From: Cryptomeria japonica
Taxonomy: Eukaryota; Streptophyta; Pinopsida; Cupressales; Cupressaceae
DNA: 64,000 bases
Reading direction: 5' to 3'
Assembly: GCF_030272615.1 (NCBI RefSeq)
Contig: NC_081410.1
Coordinates: forward strand, 187,574,119-187,638,118
Below the pieces are notes generated by a model. The model saw only the letters and a list, made by a program, of their open reading frames with translations. It did not search any database and was not told the origin of the DNA. How positions within the stretch are numbered: the first letter of the stretch is position 1; the number at the start of each line of letters is the position of its first letter. The position numbers were made by a program, and so were the translations under genes. Of this stretch, positions 37,298 to 49,090 are shown one piece after another.

Positions 37298-37522
37298 CAT
37301 ATATATATGTATACATATAAATACATATATATACATATATATATATATATATGTATATATATAAATACATATATATACATATATATATATATATATATGC
37401 TCATATATATATTTATCATTATATATTATAAAAAAATCTATATTAAAAAAGATAAAATAGAGATAACCCTTCCCTGTGCCTCGTGCCTCGGAGCCAAAGC
37501 TCCTTGCAGGCTGCTTTGGGGA
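34223..37522 (+). repeat. Element C 5' LTR, first part
   Basis: It starts TGTGAGGCCCTAC and is collinear with 53992-57050. It is interrupted by element G at 37523 within GGCTGCTTTGGGG, whose uninterrupted form is at about 57035-57050. Its last part is a large TA-rich microsatellite. No gene is seen. Confidence 0.93.
37083..37400. repeat. Large (TA)n/(TATATACA)n microsatellite
   Basis: About 320 bp of TA repeats with regular C and G interruptions. The matching position in the other C LTR (56846-56975) has about 130 bp plus a GA run, so the tract has expanded or contracted since insertion. All ORFs over it are low-complexity Tyr-Ile repeats. Confidence 0.97.
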
Positions 37523-38977
37523 TGTTTGCATATGTGCAGAGTTTGATGACATGATGGGATTGTATGTTGTCATTGATGTCAATATGCTGAAGTATGAACC
37601 GGTATATTGAATTAAGCAAACTGGCAAGTGAAATGCAAAAAGTGAACCAGTATGTTGGAGTGTGAATTGGTATATGAAAAGTTTGTATCAGGGTTTCATT
37701 TGATATGACTACCGGTTGGTAGTCTCAGCTTCAGGGTTTCTGGTTGATGCATTCCAAGTCTATGGCATTCGACCGATGACATGCTGTGATGAGTTAGCAT
37801 TGAAATGAAGATTAGATTGTGTTGCCACATCAACCTTGTGTGCGTGAAGGATCTCCTTGAGGATCTTGCATGAAGAAGATTGATTCTATCTACCTTGGGA
37901 ATGTGCAAAATCTTAGTAAACGGTGTAGAGCACGTGATGGGTTATCAGCTTCCAGAAGTGGTGAAGAACGGAAGATGGAGAATGTCTTGAGATTTGTTCA
38001 AGATTTTTTTACCCTATGTAATGTGTTTAAACGGCCAGGATTGGACCGACTGTATTGTTAACCTAGATGCTTAGGGTTTTAGGTTTTTGCCACCGACCTA
38101 ATTATTGTCTATAAGGTCGATGATGATTTTTATTTGAAGTTGTTGGCAAATGAATGTATGTGAGGTGATTCTTGCCAGACCAAAGGAGTAAGAAGAGATT
38201 TGCAGAGTGTGATTGTAGATGTAAAGAAACTGAAGTGGATCTGCCTTGGCATTAAGTGTTGTTATCAGATCAATGTATTACCTGTTGACTTCTAACCATT
38301 TCAGCAGATGGAAAATCCCTTTACTGGGTATCTTTAACATGCTTTTTGTAAATCCTTTAACTGGGTGACTCAAAATCATTGAGTTCTTTAAATCCTCTTA
38401 CAAGGTAACCTTTAACATGATTTTAACCTCTAACTGGGTATTTAGCCATCCCTTAATCGGGTGATCCCTAGCAGGATCGGTTCCTAGCAGAACCGGTTGT
38501 AAAGTCTTTAACCGGACTAGGCTCCTAACATAGCGAACTTCAGAAGAGTTCAAGAACAACTTGTGGGTATTCATCCCCACCGTGGTTTTTCCCAGTTGGG
38601 TTTCCACGTGAAAAATCAATGTGTTATGTGTAATGTTTTTTTATGTGATGTTTTAGTGTTTTCTGTTAAGCGGTAATGCAAGCTGATCCAATGGTCATTG
38701 TATTTATGATGTATTACTTGCTTAAGCATATGGGTGAAGTTGAGATGAGATATTAGGTTTTGAGAAGATCTAGATGTTACCGGTTTATGTCTTTTACAAT
38801 TATACTATGTTTTACAGGTAGTGCCTTGATTTAGATCGGTGATATTGTTTACCAGTGATATTGTTTGCCAGTTAGTGTAGTCTTTGCAGTTTAAGTTGTT
38901 TAAGAAGTTTTTGTCTGTACTGATGCACCCCCCCTCTCAGTATTTGTTGGGTATCTATTGTTCATCATTATTCATCA
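37523..38977 (+). repeat. Element G 5' LTR (Ty1/copia), 1455 bp
   Basis: It starts TGTTTGCATATG and ends ATTATTCATCA, followed by two bases and a primer site. It is duplicated at 45585-47016. The flanking 5 bp are GGGGA on the left and GGGGC on the right of the element, a target duplication with one change. Confidence 0.95.
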
Positions 38978-38979
38978 AT

Positions 38980-38991
38980 TGGTATCAAAGC
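38980..38991 (+). promoter_or_regulatory. Element G primer-binding site
   Basis: TGGTATCAAAGC, one G-to-A change from the canonical initiator-Met site. Confidence 0.9.
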
Positions 38992-39048
38992 ATCCTCCAG
39001 GTCCTTTGTGTTATAAGCTTAACTGCTTGAGAAAAATATCCTATTCTA

Positions 39049-39717
39049 ATGATGAAGAGGGAAGGTCCTAAGTTCAATAGAGATAACTTTAAAATATGGA
39101 AGGACATAATGAAGATCTAAATAAAAAGCATGGGTGCTCAAAAATGGAACTATGTTGAGAATACTTATGTTGTCCCTACTAGTACTCTCACTGATGATCA
39201 AATAAGAGAAATTCAGGAGAATGGGCAAGTCATGGAAGCTCTTATCAGCAGTCTATCTGATATTGAGTTTATAGATGTTCAAGACAAAGACAATCCCAAA
39301 GATGTATGGGATACCCTAGAGACTATCTATGGTGGTGATGAGTATGTGAAGCAAGCTAAGGAAGAGAGCCTTAGGGGATGGATGAAGGAGAGACCATTCA
39401 ACAATATGGGATAAGAATTAAAACTATTGTAGGAGACATCAAGAGTGCAGGAGGCAAAATAGATAGTCCCACCATTGTTAGCAAAGTTTTGAGATCCTTA
39501 TTATTGGTCTATGCAATAAGGGTTGCCAATATTCAGGAGTTGAGATCTATTGACAAGACAAAGGTATCCCTTGACTCCATCATTGCTAAGTTGACCACAT
39601 ATGAGCTAAATAGTTATGATGATAGTGTTCAGAAGACTGAATCAGTGTTAAGAGCATCTGTTGTACTATCTAGAAAGGGAAAGGAGGTTGGTACTAGCTG
39701 TGAACCTAGACAAAGCA
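39049..39717 (+). pseudogene. Element G gag, N-terminal part (Ty1/copia)
   Basis: It begins at ATG 39049 (MMKREGPKFNRDNFKIWKD). A TAG lies just after DIMKI and a frameshift near 39395, where the frame moves from 39130-39414 to 39378-39731. ALISSLSDIEF, DVWDTLETIYGGD and GETIQQYGIRI are blocks of copia gag (UBN2-type). An antisense solo LTR interrupts it at 39718. Confidence 0.85.
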
Positions 39718-41222
39718 TGATGAATCAATGATGAACAGTTAGTACCAAACTGGTATTGAGAGGGGGGGGAATCAACACTGAAAAAAACACTTTTCCTTGA
39801 ACTGGTTGGACTGTGAACCCTACACTTTGATTGGCAAGCAATAACACTGGTTTAAACCAGATTACTACTGGTTAAGCACAGTGAAAGACATAAACTGGTA
39901 ACTCAACTTTCCACACAATCTAACATCTTATTTCCTCTTCACCCATATGCATACCCTAGTAATACTACAATAGAGATGTAAAGACTTACTGGTTCAACAT
40001 GCTTTACCGCTTAACATAGAATTACAAAGCATCACATGAAAACCATCACACAACACACATATTTTTCACATGGAAACTCAACTGGGAAAAACCACAATGG
40101 GGATGAATACCCACAAGCTATTCTTTGAACCCTTTTGAAGTCCGCTTTGTTAGGAGAATAGTCTAGTTAAAGACTTTACAATAGGTTCTGTTAGGAACTG
40201 ATCCTGCTAGGGATCACTAGATTAAGGGATGGCTAAAATACCCGGTTAAGGGTTAAATCCTGTTAAAGGTTACCTTGTTAGAGGATTTTTAGAACTCAAT
40301 GATTTTGAGTCACCCCGTTAAAGGATTTACAGCAAGCCAGTTAAAGCTACCCTATTAAGGAATTTTCCAACTGTTGAAGTGGTTAGAGATCAATAGGTAT
40401 TACAATGATCTGGTAACAACACTCAATGCCAATGCAGATCCACTTTAGTTCCTTCCTTCTGCACTCACACTCTATAGGTATCTATTCTCATATCTGGTCT
40501 GGCAAGAATCATGTATCTTTGCACTTAGATACACACACAACATTTGCCAACAACCTTAACATGAAACACAACATCAACCTTATAGGAAACAGATAGGTCG
40601 ATAGCATAAACCCTAAACCCTAAACATTTAGGTTGAGAAATTTAGATGGTTCTATCTTGACCATTGAACACTTTGCATTTGAATACAATGGTCTTGAACA
40701 GATCTCAAGATGTTCTCCATCATTTGTTCTTCACTGCATCTTGGAGGTGATAACCCATCATGCGTTCTCCATTGTTTACAAAGATTTCACACATTCTCGA
40801 GGTAGATAGGATCAATCTCCTTCATGCAAGATCCTTCACACACACAAGGCTGACGTGGCAACATGATCTGATCTCCATTACAATGTTAACTCATCACACG
40901 ATGTCATCAGTTGAATCACACAGGCTTGGAATACTTCAACCGGAAACCCTAAAGCTGAGACTACCAACCAGTAGTCATGCAAAACTTCCATAGACCAGTT
41001 CTCATACCAGCACACCAGTTCACTTCAAAGATATGGCTTCACTATGTTATATCAGTTCTTACATATACCGGTTCACTAGTTGTACCAGTTCTCACATATA
41101 CTGGTTCTTAGTATCATATCAGTTCTCTTGAACATATTGAAATACTGGTTCTCTTGAACATATTGACATCAATGACAACATACAATATCATCATGTCAAC
41201 ATACTCTGTACGTATGCCAACA
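39718..41222 (-). repeat. Antisense solo LTR inserted in element G gag, 1505 bp
   Basis: It starts TGATGAATCAATG and ends CGTATGCCAACA, and is flanked by a perfect 5-bp duplication AAGCA (39713-39717 and 41223-41227). On the minus strand it is a diverged copy of the G LTR, including the start TGTTGGCAT and the end C-run. No internal region remains, so it arose by LTR-LTR recombination. Confidence 0.93.
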
Positions 41223-41227
41223 AAGCA

Positions 41228-41486
41228 GGGATATGGATGATGAGGAGATCCTGATGGAGTTTGAAGATCTTTTTGCCAAGAGACTTCCTAAGGGAGCTGG
41301 AAAATACAAAGGTAAGATCCCTTTGAAATATTTTTCTTGCAATAGGATAGGACACATTGTTGTCAACTATCCCAATAGTGATAATAAGGACAAACCGGAG
41401 AAGTTTAAAAAGTTCAAAGGAGGAAATAGAAGAAACTGTCTTGTTGCAGTCGATGTAGGTGTCACTGATGATGAATCTTGCTTGTA
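41228..41486 (+). pseudogene. Element G gag, C-terminal part with damaged zinc knuckle
   Basis: Gag resumes after the solo LTR (DDEEILMEFEDLFAKRL). The CCHC knuckle reads YFSCNRIGHIVVNY: the first and last Cys have become Tyr, so zinc binding is lost. VGVTDDES leads toward protease, with a frame change near 41480. Confidence 0.85.
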
Positions 41487-41850
41487 GCCGTTAAGGAAGA
41501 TGTGTCAGACAAGAAGGATCTTGTCTCCCGCTTTGATAATTCTAATGAGTGGATTATTGATAGTGAATGTTCTCACCACATGACTAGTGACCAGAGGAAG
41601 TTTGTATCTCTGGAAGAGTATGATGGATGTGTAGTCCGATTTGGTAATGATGCACCATGTATGGTAAAAGGAAAAGGGTCCATCTCTCTAAATGGAAAAA
41701 ATAGTGCTGATAATGTGTATTGGGTAGACGGTCCCAGGCATAACCTTTTGAGTGTTGCCCAGCTGAATGATAAAGAACTCACTCTAGAATTCAAAGATGG
41801 AGTGTGCAAAATAAAAGGAAAGAGTGGTGAACTGATGGCCACCGGTATGT
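41478..41850 (+). pseudogene. Element G Ty1/copia protease
   Basis: EWIIDSECSHHMT replaces the catalytic DSG by DSE (Gly to Glu). GKGSISLNGKNSADNVYWVD and PRHNLLSVAQL match the copia protease end. It stops at a TAG after MATGM where Gln is expected. Confidence 0.88.
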
Positions 41851-41900
41851 AGACCAAAGGTAACTTATTTTAGTTAAATACAAATATCAGTCAATGTCTA

Positions 41901-42967
41901 ATGGCTAAGTTTGATGATAGTTGGATATGGCATAGGAGACTCTGCCATGTAAATTTTGATAATATTGTGAAGGCCATTAATATCAAGGCAGTTAAAGGAT
42001 TGCCTGTGCTGAACAAACTAGAGAATCCTTTGTGCAGAGAATGTCAACTGGGGAAATATCTTCCTCAACCTTCAAAGGTAAATCTTTCACAACAGATAAT
42101 TTACTTGATCTTGTGCACACTGATTTGTGTGGTCCTATGAAAACTAGGAGTGTTCAGAGAGATAGGTACTTTATGATTCTTACTGATGATTTCTCAAGAA
42201 TGATGTGGGTCACATTCTTCAAAGACAAATCTGAAGCTTTTGGAAAGTTTCAAGCCTTCAGAGCACTAGTTGAAAAGGAAAGTGATAAGAGGATTAAATG
42301 CCTTAGAACCGACCAAGGAGGTGAGTTCACTTCTGGTGAATTCAATAAGTACTGTGAAGAGAACAACATCAAGAGGCAACTGTCTGCCCCCTGAACTCCA
42401 CATCAAAATGGCCTAGCAGAAAGGAACAACCGGACTGTAGTTGAAGCTACCAGAATGATGCTAATTCAAGGGAAGGTTGCTCACATTTTTTAGAGAGAAG
42501 CGGTGAGCACTGCAGTCTACACTATGAACCGGGTACTCATCAAGAAAGGTAAGGATAAAACTCCTTATGAGTATTGGACCAGTAAGACTCCAGTAGTAAG
42601 CTACTTTAGAGTGTTTGGTAGCAAGTTTTATATCAAGAGAAGTGAATACCAAAGAAAGTTTGATGTAAAATGTGATGAGGGAATATTCCTAGGGTATTCC
42701 ACCAAGAGAAAAGCTCTCAAGTGTTTTAACAATAGGACTTAGAGAATCGTTGAAAGTATCAATGTTATTGATGAAACCTCTGAGAAACCCGAGGAAACCA
42801 ACAGAGAGCAAGTGGTAGATAAACCGGATGTAACCTTCTGGGAACCGGTTGCAAAACAACCAAGTACAAGTAACAATGCTCCTACACCAGTAGATGTTGA
42901 TGTAGATGAAGATGAAGATGAGGATGAAGAGGAAAAGCAAGAGGGATCAGTTAAGATCATTCCTAGG
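41901..42967 (+). pseudogene. Element G integrase (Ty1/copia)
   Basis: A His-His-Cys-Cys finger (WHRRLCHVNF ... CRECQLGK) is followed by the core: LVHTDLCGP, RTDQGGEF and NGLAERNNR hold the D,D-35-E residues. Then come KTPYEYW and GYSTKRKALKCFNN. Defects are a frameshift near 42035-42140, a TGA for CGA before TPHQNG, a TAG for TGG in IFWRE and a TAG for CAG before RIVES. An acidic Asp/Glu stretch follows (42890-42945). A solo LTR splits the frame at 42968. Confidence 0.92.
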
Positions 42968-43707
42968 TGTAGAAACCTAAAATTTTCCTATCTAATTAAA
43001 TAAATATTTTATTTATTTAATTAATTCAATTATCCTCTTCTAGCCTTATTTCTCATTTAAATAAATACATTTATTTATTTAAACTATCCTTTTTCCTAAA
43101 TTAAATAAATATCTTATTTATTTAATTGATCCCACTTCTTCTATTAATTAAATAAATCTTTATTTATTTAATTAATTCATTAACCTTTTCTACTTATGAC
43201 ACATGTCATTCATCTCTTAATTCCTACACTACCTACCCTCTCATTATTTTCTTATTTTCTCTACCTACCCTCTAATCATAGCCGACCATTTATCTTTTAC
43301 ACCTCTTAATCTTATCCCTCCATTTCTTATGGTGTCTTCTATATAAGGAGATGCTTCCTTCATTATCAAACTAGACCCAACTACTAAGCACCCAGATGAT
43401 TCTAGAATTCAAACTTTCATATGTGATCAAGTCTACTTGCAACCACATTTCCATTCTTTGTTGAGCTCTTGTGCACACATAAAATCTGGGAGCAAATATA
43501 TCAAACAAGATCAATGGAGATAGGAAGAATGGAGATTCAAACCCTATTGGACATGTGATTGTATAATCTTTGTGATTTCATTTGATTTGCATTGTCTTAG
43601 GTAATCTTCATATGTTATGGTGGATCTTTGTTGTTGTTAGGCTAGGGTTTTGTGGTTGAATTCATTTAGTCTTTCAATATTGTTGTTTCCACTTTTCACC
43701 ATAAACA
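42968..43707 (+). repeat. 740-bp solo LTR in element G between integrase and RT
   Basis: It starts TGTAGAAACC and ends CATAAACA, with a perfect 5-bp target duplication CTAGG (42963-42967 and 43708-43712). It contains four AT-rich hairpins (43000-43180) and a TATA box near 43340. Orientation is inferred from the TATA box and the TGTAG start. Structure and start resemble the element B LTR, so it probably derives from a Tat-type relative. Confidence 0.88.
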
Positions 43708-43712
43708 CTAGG

Positions 43713-44495
43713 TATGTAAAGCTGCATCATGATCCAAAGTAGATCATAGGGGATAAGGATGCATGAATACTTACAAGAAGAAAGTTCAGAGAGAATTCTT
43801 GCATGATTTTTGAATTTGAGCCCAAAATATTTAAAGAGGCACACAAAGATGAAGATTGGATTAAGGCTATGGAAGAGGAACTTGACTATATAGAAAAGAA
43901 TGGTACATGGTCTTTGGTACCCAGACCTGAGCACAAAAATGTTATTGGAACCAAATGGGTTTTTAGAAAAAAGCTAAATGAAGATGGCACAATGGTAAGA
44001 AACAAAGCAAGATTGGTATGTAAGGGATATGCTCAAGAAGAAGGAGAAGACTATGGAGAAACCTTTGCTCCAGTAGCTAGACTGGAAAGAGTTCGAATGC
44101 TACTTGCATATGCAACCTTCAAGGGATTCAAAATGTATTAGATGGATGTGAAATCTGCATTCTTGAATGGAATACTTGAAGAGGAAGTGTAGATAGAGCA
44201 ACCAGATGGGTTTTCCCTATCAGAAGACAGTGATATAGTGCGTAGGCTACATAAAGCCTCATATGGATTGAAGCAAGCACCTAGACCATGGTATGAACAT
44301 TTACACTCTCATTTTGTGAAGATTGGATTTGAAAGAACAAGTGAAGATAGAAATATCTATCTGAAGATAGAAGGAGATTAGATTCTGATGTGTGAAGTGT
44401 TTGTTGATGACATAATTTTTGGGGGAGATGACAAGATGAGCCATGCATTTGTAGATGAAATGAAGAAGGAATTAGAGAGATTAAGTTCTTCATTG
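43713..44495 (+). pseudogene. Element G reverse transcriptase (Ty1/copia)
   Basis: KAMEEELDYIEKNGTWSLV, KWVFRKKLNEDGTMVRNKAR, LVCKGYAQEEG and DYGETFAPVARLERVRMLLA are canonical copia RT blocks. The catalytic VFVDDIIFGG box (about 44398-44430) is intact. In-frame TAG codons occur where Gln is expected (for example MY.MDVKSAFLNG near 44139). Confidence 0.93.
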
Positions 44496-45337
44496 GACTA
44501 CAGATTCAACAAATGAAAGATGGTATCTTTATCACTCAGTCCAAGTATGTCAAGGAGGTGTTGAAGACCTTTGGCATGGAAGACAACAAACTAGCTGGTA
44601 CACTAATGATGACCGGTTGTAAATTGTCAAAAGAAGATGACTCAGCATTGGTGAATGAGAAGGAATACTGGTCAATGATTGGTAAGTTGCACTATGTAGT
44701 ACACAATAGACCAGACATTACACATGTAGTGGGCATTGTTGCACGTTTCTAGAAAATTCTAAGAGAATCCCACTTGGTAGCAGTCAAGCAGATTCTTAGA
44801 TACCTGAAGGGAACTATAGATTATGGATTGTGGTATCCATACAATAATTATTTCAATCTCATAGTGTTTACTGATGTCGATTGGGCTGGTAATGTGGACA
44901 ACTGGAAGAGCACAACCAATGGTGCATTCTTTCTCGGTGGTAGACTAGTCTCATGGATGAGCAAGAAGAAGAGTTGTATCTCTCAGTCCACAACAAAAGT
45001 AGAATATGTACCAACATTTATGAACTGCACTCAGACAATTTGGATGAAGCATGTATTAAGTGGTTTCAAAGTCCCTGTATCTAAACTAGTGAGTCTATTT
45101 TGTGATAACACAAGTGCAATTAATATTTCCAAGAATCTAGTATTGCATGCTAGAACCGAGCACTTCGAGCTCAAGTATCATTTCTTGAGGGAGAAAGTTC
45201 AGAACAAAGAGGTTGTATTGGAACATGTTTCCAGTAAAGAGCAATTAGCAGATATATTCACCAAGCCTCTACCGAAGGCTACATTTACCTATTTAAGAGG
45301 TGAATTAGGGGTGTTGTCCCTTCAAGAGGTGAACTAA
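44496..45337 (+). pseudogene. Element G RNase H and pol end
   Basis: GIFITQSKYVKEVLKTFGM and a TAG in VARF.K near 44750 precede QILRYLKGTIDYGLWY, FTDVDWAGNVDNWKSTT, KVEYVPTFMNC, CDNTSAINISKN and ADIFTKPLPK, the standard copia RNase H series. The last 187 codons are open to TAA. Confidence 0.93.
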
Positions 45338-45572
45338 AGGTATGTTCTCCACATCAGTCAGGTATTGAATTGTCAAATCTTTTCAGGATTGATGTGTTGA
45401 AGGATGCTACTCCTTAGGGGGAGCAGCATAGTAGATCATGGATGTTTATGCCTCCACTTTGGCATTGTTGTCAAAGGGGAGAAGATGTGAAGCAGAAAAG
45501 ATATCTACAGTATTGAAGACATATAATATGGAAGAAGATGTAGAGATATCTTTGTGTATTGCCATCAATGCC

Positions 45573-45583
45573 AAAGGGGGAGA
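45573..45583 (+). promoter_or_regulatory. Element G polypurine tract
   Basis: AAAGGGGGAGA just before the 3' LTR start at 45585. Confidence 0.9.
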
Positions 45584-45584
45584 T

Positions 45585-47016
45585 TGTTGGCATATGTGCA
45601 GAGTTTGATGACATGATGAGATTGTATGTTGTCATTGATGTCAATATGCTGAAGTATGAATCGATATATTGAAGTAAGCAAACTGGCAAGTGAACCGGTA
45701 TGATGGTATAAACTGGTATATGCAAAAAGTGAACTGCTATGTTGGAGTGTGAATCGGTATATGCAAATTTTGTATCGGGGTTTCATTTGATATGACTACC
45801 GGTTGGTAGTCTCAGCTTCAGGGTTTCTAGTTGATACATTCCAAGTCTGTGTTATTCAAATGATGACATCTTGTGATGAGTTGGCATTGAAATGAAGATT
45901 AGATTACATTGTCACGGCAGCCTTGTGCGTGTGAAGGATCTCCTTGAGGATCTTGCATGAAGAAGATTAGTAAATGGTGGAGAGTGCGTGATGGGTTATC
46001 AGCTTCTAGAAGTGGTGAAGAATAGATGATGGAGAACATCTTGAGATTTGTTCAAGATTGTTTTACCCTATGTAATGTGTTTAAATGGCCAGGATTGGAC
46101 TGACTATATTGTTAACCTAGATGCTTAGGGTTTTAGGTTTTTGCCACCGACCTAATTGTTGTTTATAAGGTCGATGATGATTTTTATTTGAAGTTGTTGG
46201 CAAATGAATATATGTGAGGTGATTCTTGTCAGACCAAAGGAGTAAGAAGAGATTCGTAAAGTGTGATTGCAAATGTAAAGAAACTAAAAAGGATCTACCT
46301 TGGCATTAAGTGTTGTTATCAGATCAGTGTATCATGTATTGACTTCTAACCATTTTAGTAGATGGAAAATCCCTTTGTCGGGTAGCTTTAACAAAATTTT
46401 TGTAAATCCTTTAACAGGGTGACTCAAAATCATTGAGTTCTTTAAATCCTCTTACAAGGTAACCTTTAACAGGGTTTTAACCTCTAACTGGGTATTTAGC
46501 CATCCCTTAACTGGGTGATCCCTAGCAGGATCAGTTCCTAGCAGAACCAATTGTAAAGTCTTTAACCGGACTAGGCTCCTAACAGAGCGAACTTTAGAAG
46601 AGTTCAAGAACAACTTGTGGGTATTCATCCCCACTGTGGTTTTTCCCAGTTGGGTTTCCACGTGAAAAATCAATGTGTTATGTGTAATGCTTTTTCATGT
46701 GATGTTTTAGTGTTTTCTGTTAAGCGGTAATGCAAGCTGATCCAATAATCATTGCATTTCTGATGTATTATTTCCTTAAGCATATGGGTGAAGTTGAGAT
46801 CAGATATTAGGTTTTGAGAAGATCTAGATGTTATCGGTTTATGTCTTTTATAGTCATACTGTGTTTTACTAGTAGTGCCTTTATTTAGATCGGTGATATT
46901 GTTTACCAGTTAGTGCAATCTTTGCAGTTTAAGTTGTTTAAGAAGTTTTTGTCTATACTGATTCACCCCCCCCTCTCAGTATCTATTGGGTATTTACTAT
47001 TCATCATTATTCATCA
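45585..47016 (+). repeat. Element G 3' LTR, 1432 bp
   Basis: It begins TGTTGGCATATG and ends ATTATTCATCA, and is collinear with 37523-38977. It lacks a few tens of bases present in the 5' copy (for example around 45970). Confidence 0.95.
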
Positions 47017-47036
47017 GGGGCAGCTTGGGTCCCTTT

Positions 47037-47285
47037 GTGGGCCACGACCCACAGGGGCGACCTCGGTCGCCACTGTGGGCTAAGACTTACAAGGGCGCCC
47101 ACGACGCCACTATGGACCAAGACCCACAGGGGCACCTGCAGTGCTGCTGTGGGTTGTGACCTGCAGGGGCGCCCTCAACTGCCACTGTGGGCCGTGTCCT
47201 GCAGGGACACCGCGACACTGTTGCGGGCCGCGACCCTGAGTGGTGGCCTCGACTGCCACTGCGGGTGGCTGCTGCCGCCGCCATT
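47037..47285. repeat. GC-rich ~37-bp tandem array in element C LTR
   Basis: Seven imperfect units of 36-38 bp, each starting like GTGGGCC.CGACC and ending near GCCACT. The same seven-unit array lies at 57064-57310 in the other LTR, so it is an inherited LTR part and not a chance duplication. Confidence 0.92.
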
Positions 47286-47375
47286 AAAATATGTCACCGC
47301 CTCCTTGCCCTCCACCATTTTCTTACACCTACACACACACCTGCATAAAGTTACAATGTTTGTTAGTAGAAAAGC

Positions 47376-47403
47376 AACCCTAACCCAACTTCGGGTTAGG
47401 GTT
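47376..47403. repeat. Telomere-like perfect hairpin
   Basis: Arms AACCCTAACCC and GGGTTAGGGTT around a 6-base loop. The other LTR (about 57390-57418) has one mismatch. Confidence 0.9.
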
Positions 47404-47636
47404 AGCTTTGATAAGGTAGAAAAGAATGGACATTTATAGATTTTATAAATTTTAGTTAGGGTTCATAGAGAATATTATATTGAATTAAATAATATGGGGG
47501 GGAAAACTTTTCAAATATGAAAAGGATAACCCCCATTTGTACATAGTCAATGTTTTTGAAATGAATATTTTCTATTATTGACTAAGAGGTATTTGTCCTT
47601 AAGGCATCTTTTATTTTAGACAATTATTTCTATGCT

Positions 47637-48495
47637 TACATATATATTGGATAGAACCTCTCTACTTCTAAATCATACCTACAATGGAATATCCTTTGCA
47701 TCTATCAAATGTTGATAAAAAACCAATTTTACATTAGCTTTTGGGGGGTCAAATTAATTCATTTAAAAGTTTTTTTTTTAGGTATTTAGTCCTTATTATA
47801 AACTTTCCAAATAGTATAACTTTTAATATATTTAATTTCATTAATATATTTTCATTTTATTTCTTATGAATGTAGGTTTTTCACCGAACATGAACTTCTT
47901 TGTTCAATGCATTGGGAAAAATAGTAAACTAATTCAAAAAAATTCTGAAAAATATCTATGCACTAGGTATTGGTGTTTTCTTTCTAAAAAAAAAAGAAAA
48001 TTGAATTTTGATATATATAGAACAAGTTATGTGTTCAAATGTACACCTATATCTGAATTATAATTAGTTGAACTTCAAAACTTAATAAAATGAGAAATAT
48101 TCAACATATCACTATCAAACCAACTGCATGCCCTGGGTATTGATGTTACAAACCAAAATTCAAAAGAATTAAGTTTTTATCATTTATAGAAAAAAAATTA
48201 TGTGTTTCGGGATACACATCACTCTTAAAAAATGTTGTTTACTGTAAAAAACTAATTTTTGAGGGAGATGAAAAAATCAATAAAATTTAATTCAAACAAA
48301 TTTGAAAAAAACATATTTAGAATCTATAATTAAGATGCTAAAAATCACTAGTTTATATTATCTTCAAATTCTTAATGGTTTAAAAGTTATAGGTGTCGGA
48401 AAGTGAAGGTTTTTTTCAAAATATTCATCTAAGTGTCAAAGTTGGTCAAAAAGTGGGAACCAGTATTGTGAATTCACCAATAATTATATATATAT
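47637..48495. other. ~0.86-kb segment present in only one element C LTR
   Basis: It lies between (TA)-rich sequence that is contiguous at about 57655-57670 in the other LTR. It is AT-rich without coding signals. It is either an insertion here or a deletion there. I see no terminal inverted repeats or clear target duplication. Confidence 0.75.
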
Positions 48496-49090
48496 ATATA
48501 TATGGATGTTTCGGTTAAATTCTTTTTGGAAATTTTATTAATGGGAATTATTAAAAGAATAATGTAAAATTTTAACCTATAGGGGTTATATTGGTCCACA
48601 TTAAATATTTGGTATTTTATAATTGTAAGGAACCCAAGTTGACATTTTGGGAAACAAATCTTTAGGCAATTGTTTTAGTTAACTTTATAGTCGAATCCAA
48701 TCACATTATTTACATTTGTTCAAATGATTATTTAAATTTAATAATCTAGGTGTTAACATTATTTTAATTATTCCAAGGAGCAATTAAATATTATTTGAGA
48801 TAATTAATATCTCTTGGCTAATAAGTTAAGGATTATTTAGCTAAATTAATTTATAAATTAATAAAGCAATGACATTTTTTGGAGAATTATTTCTGCATTA
48901 AATTGTTATCGCATGCATGGTAAAGTTAATTAAATCAACTTTAGTAAACCACTCTTTTATTTCCTGAGTTAACCTTTACTTAAGACAAAACTTAATTGTT
49001 CCATCTTTATTATAGCGCATTTAGTTTTATTAGGATGTTTTAAAAAAAATTGTTGTTCCATTTTTTGCCCAAAAGTTTGGGCATGACATT

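Larger units (their letters stand above)
47017..49088 (+). repeat. Element C 5' LTR, second part
   Basis: It resumes the C LTR after G and ends GCATGACA next to a decayed primer site. It is collinear with 57050-58259 except for an extra 0.86 kb (47637-48495). It contains the GC-rich array and a telomere-like hairpin. No gene is seen. Confidence 0.92.

Noticed and set aside
37023-37627. Several long open frames on both strands over the microsatellite
   Set aside because: They encode only Tyr-Ile-His-type repeats from TA-rich simple sequence and are open in several frames at once.
47376-47403. Interstitial telomere repeat
   Set aside because: Only two telomere-like units on each arm, arranged as a hairpin and repeated in both LTRs, so it belongs to the element and is not a chromosome-end relic.
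47035-47439. 134-codon plus-strand frame over the GC-rich array
   Set aside because: It follows the 37-bp tandem units in both strands; the repeat explains the openness.
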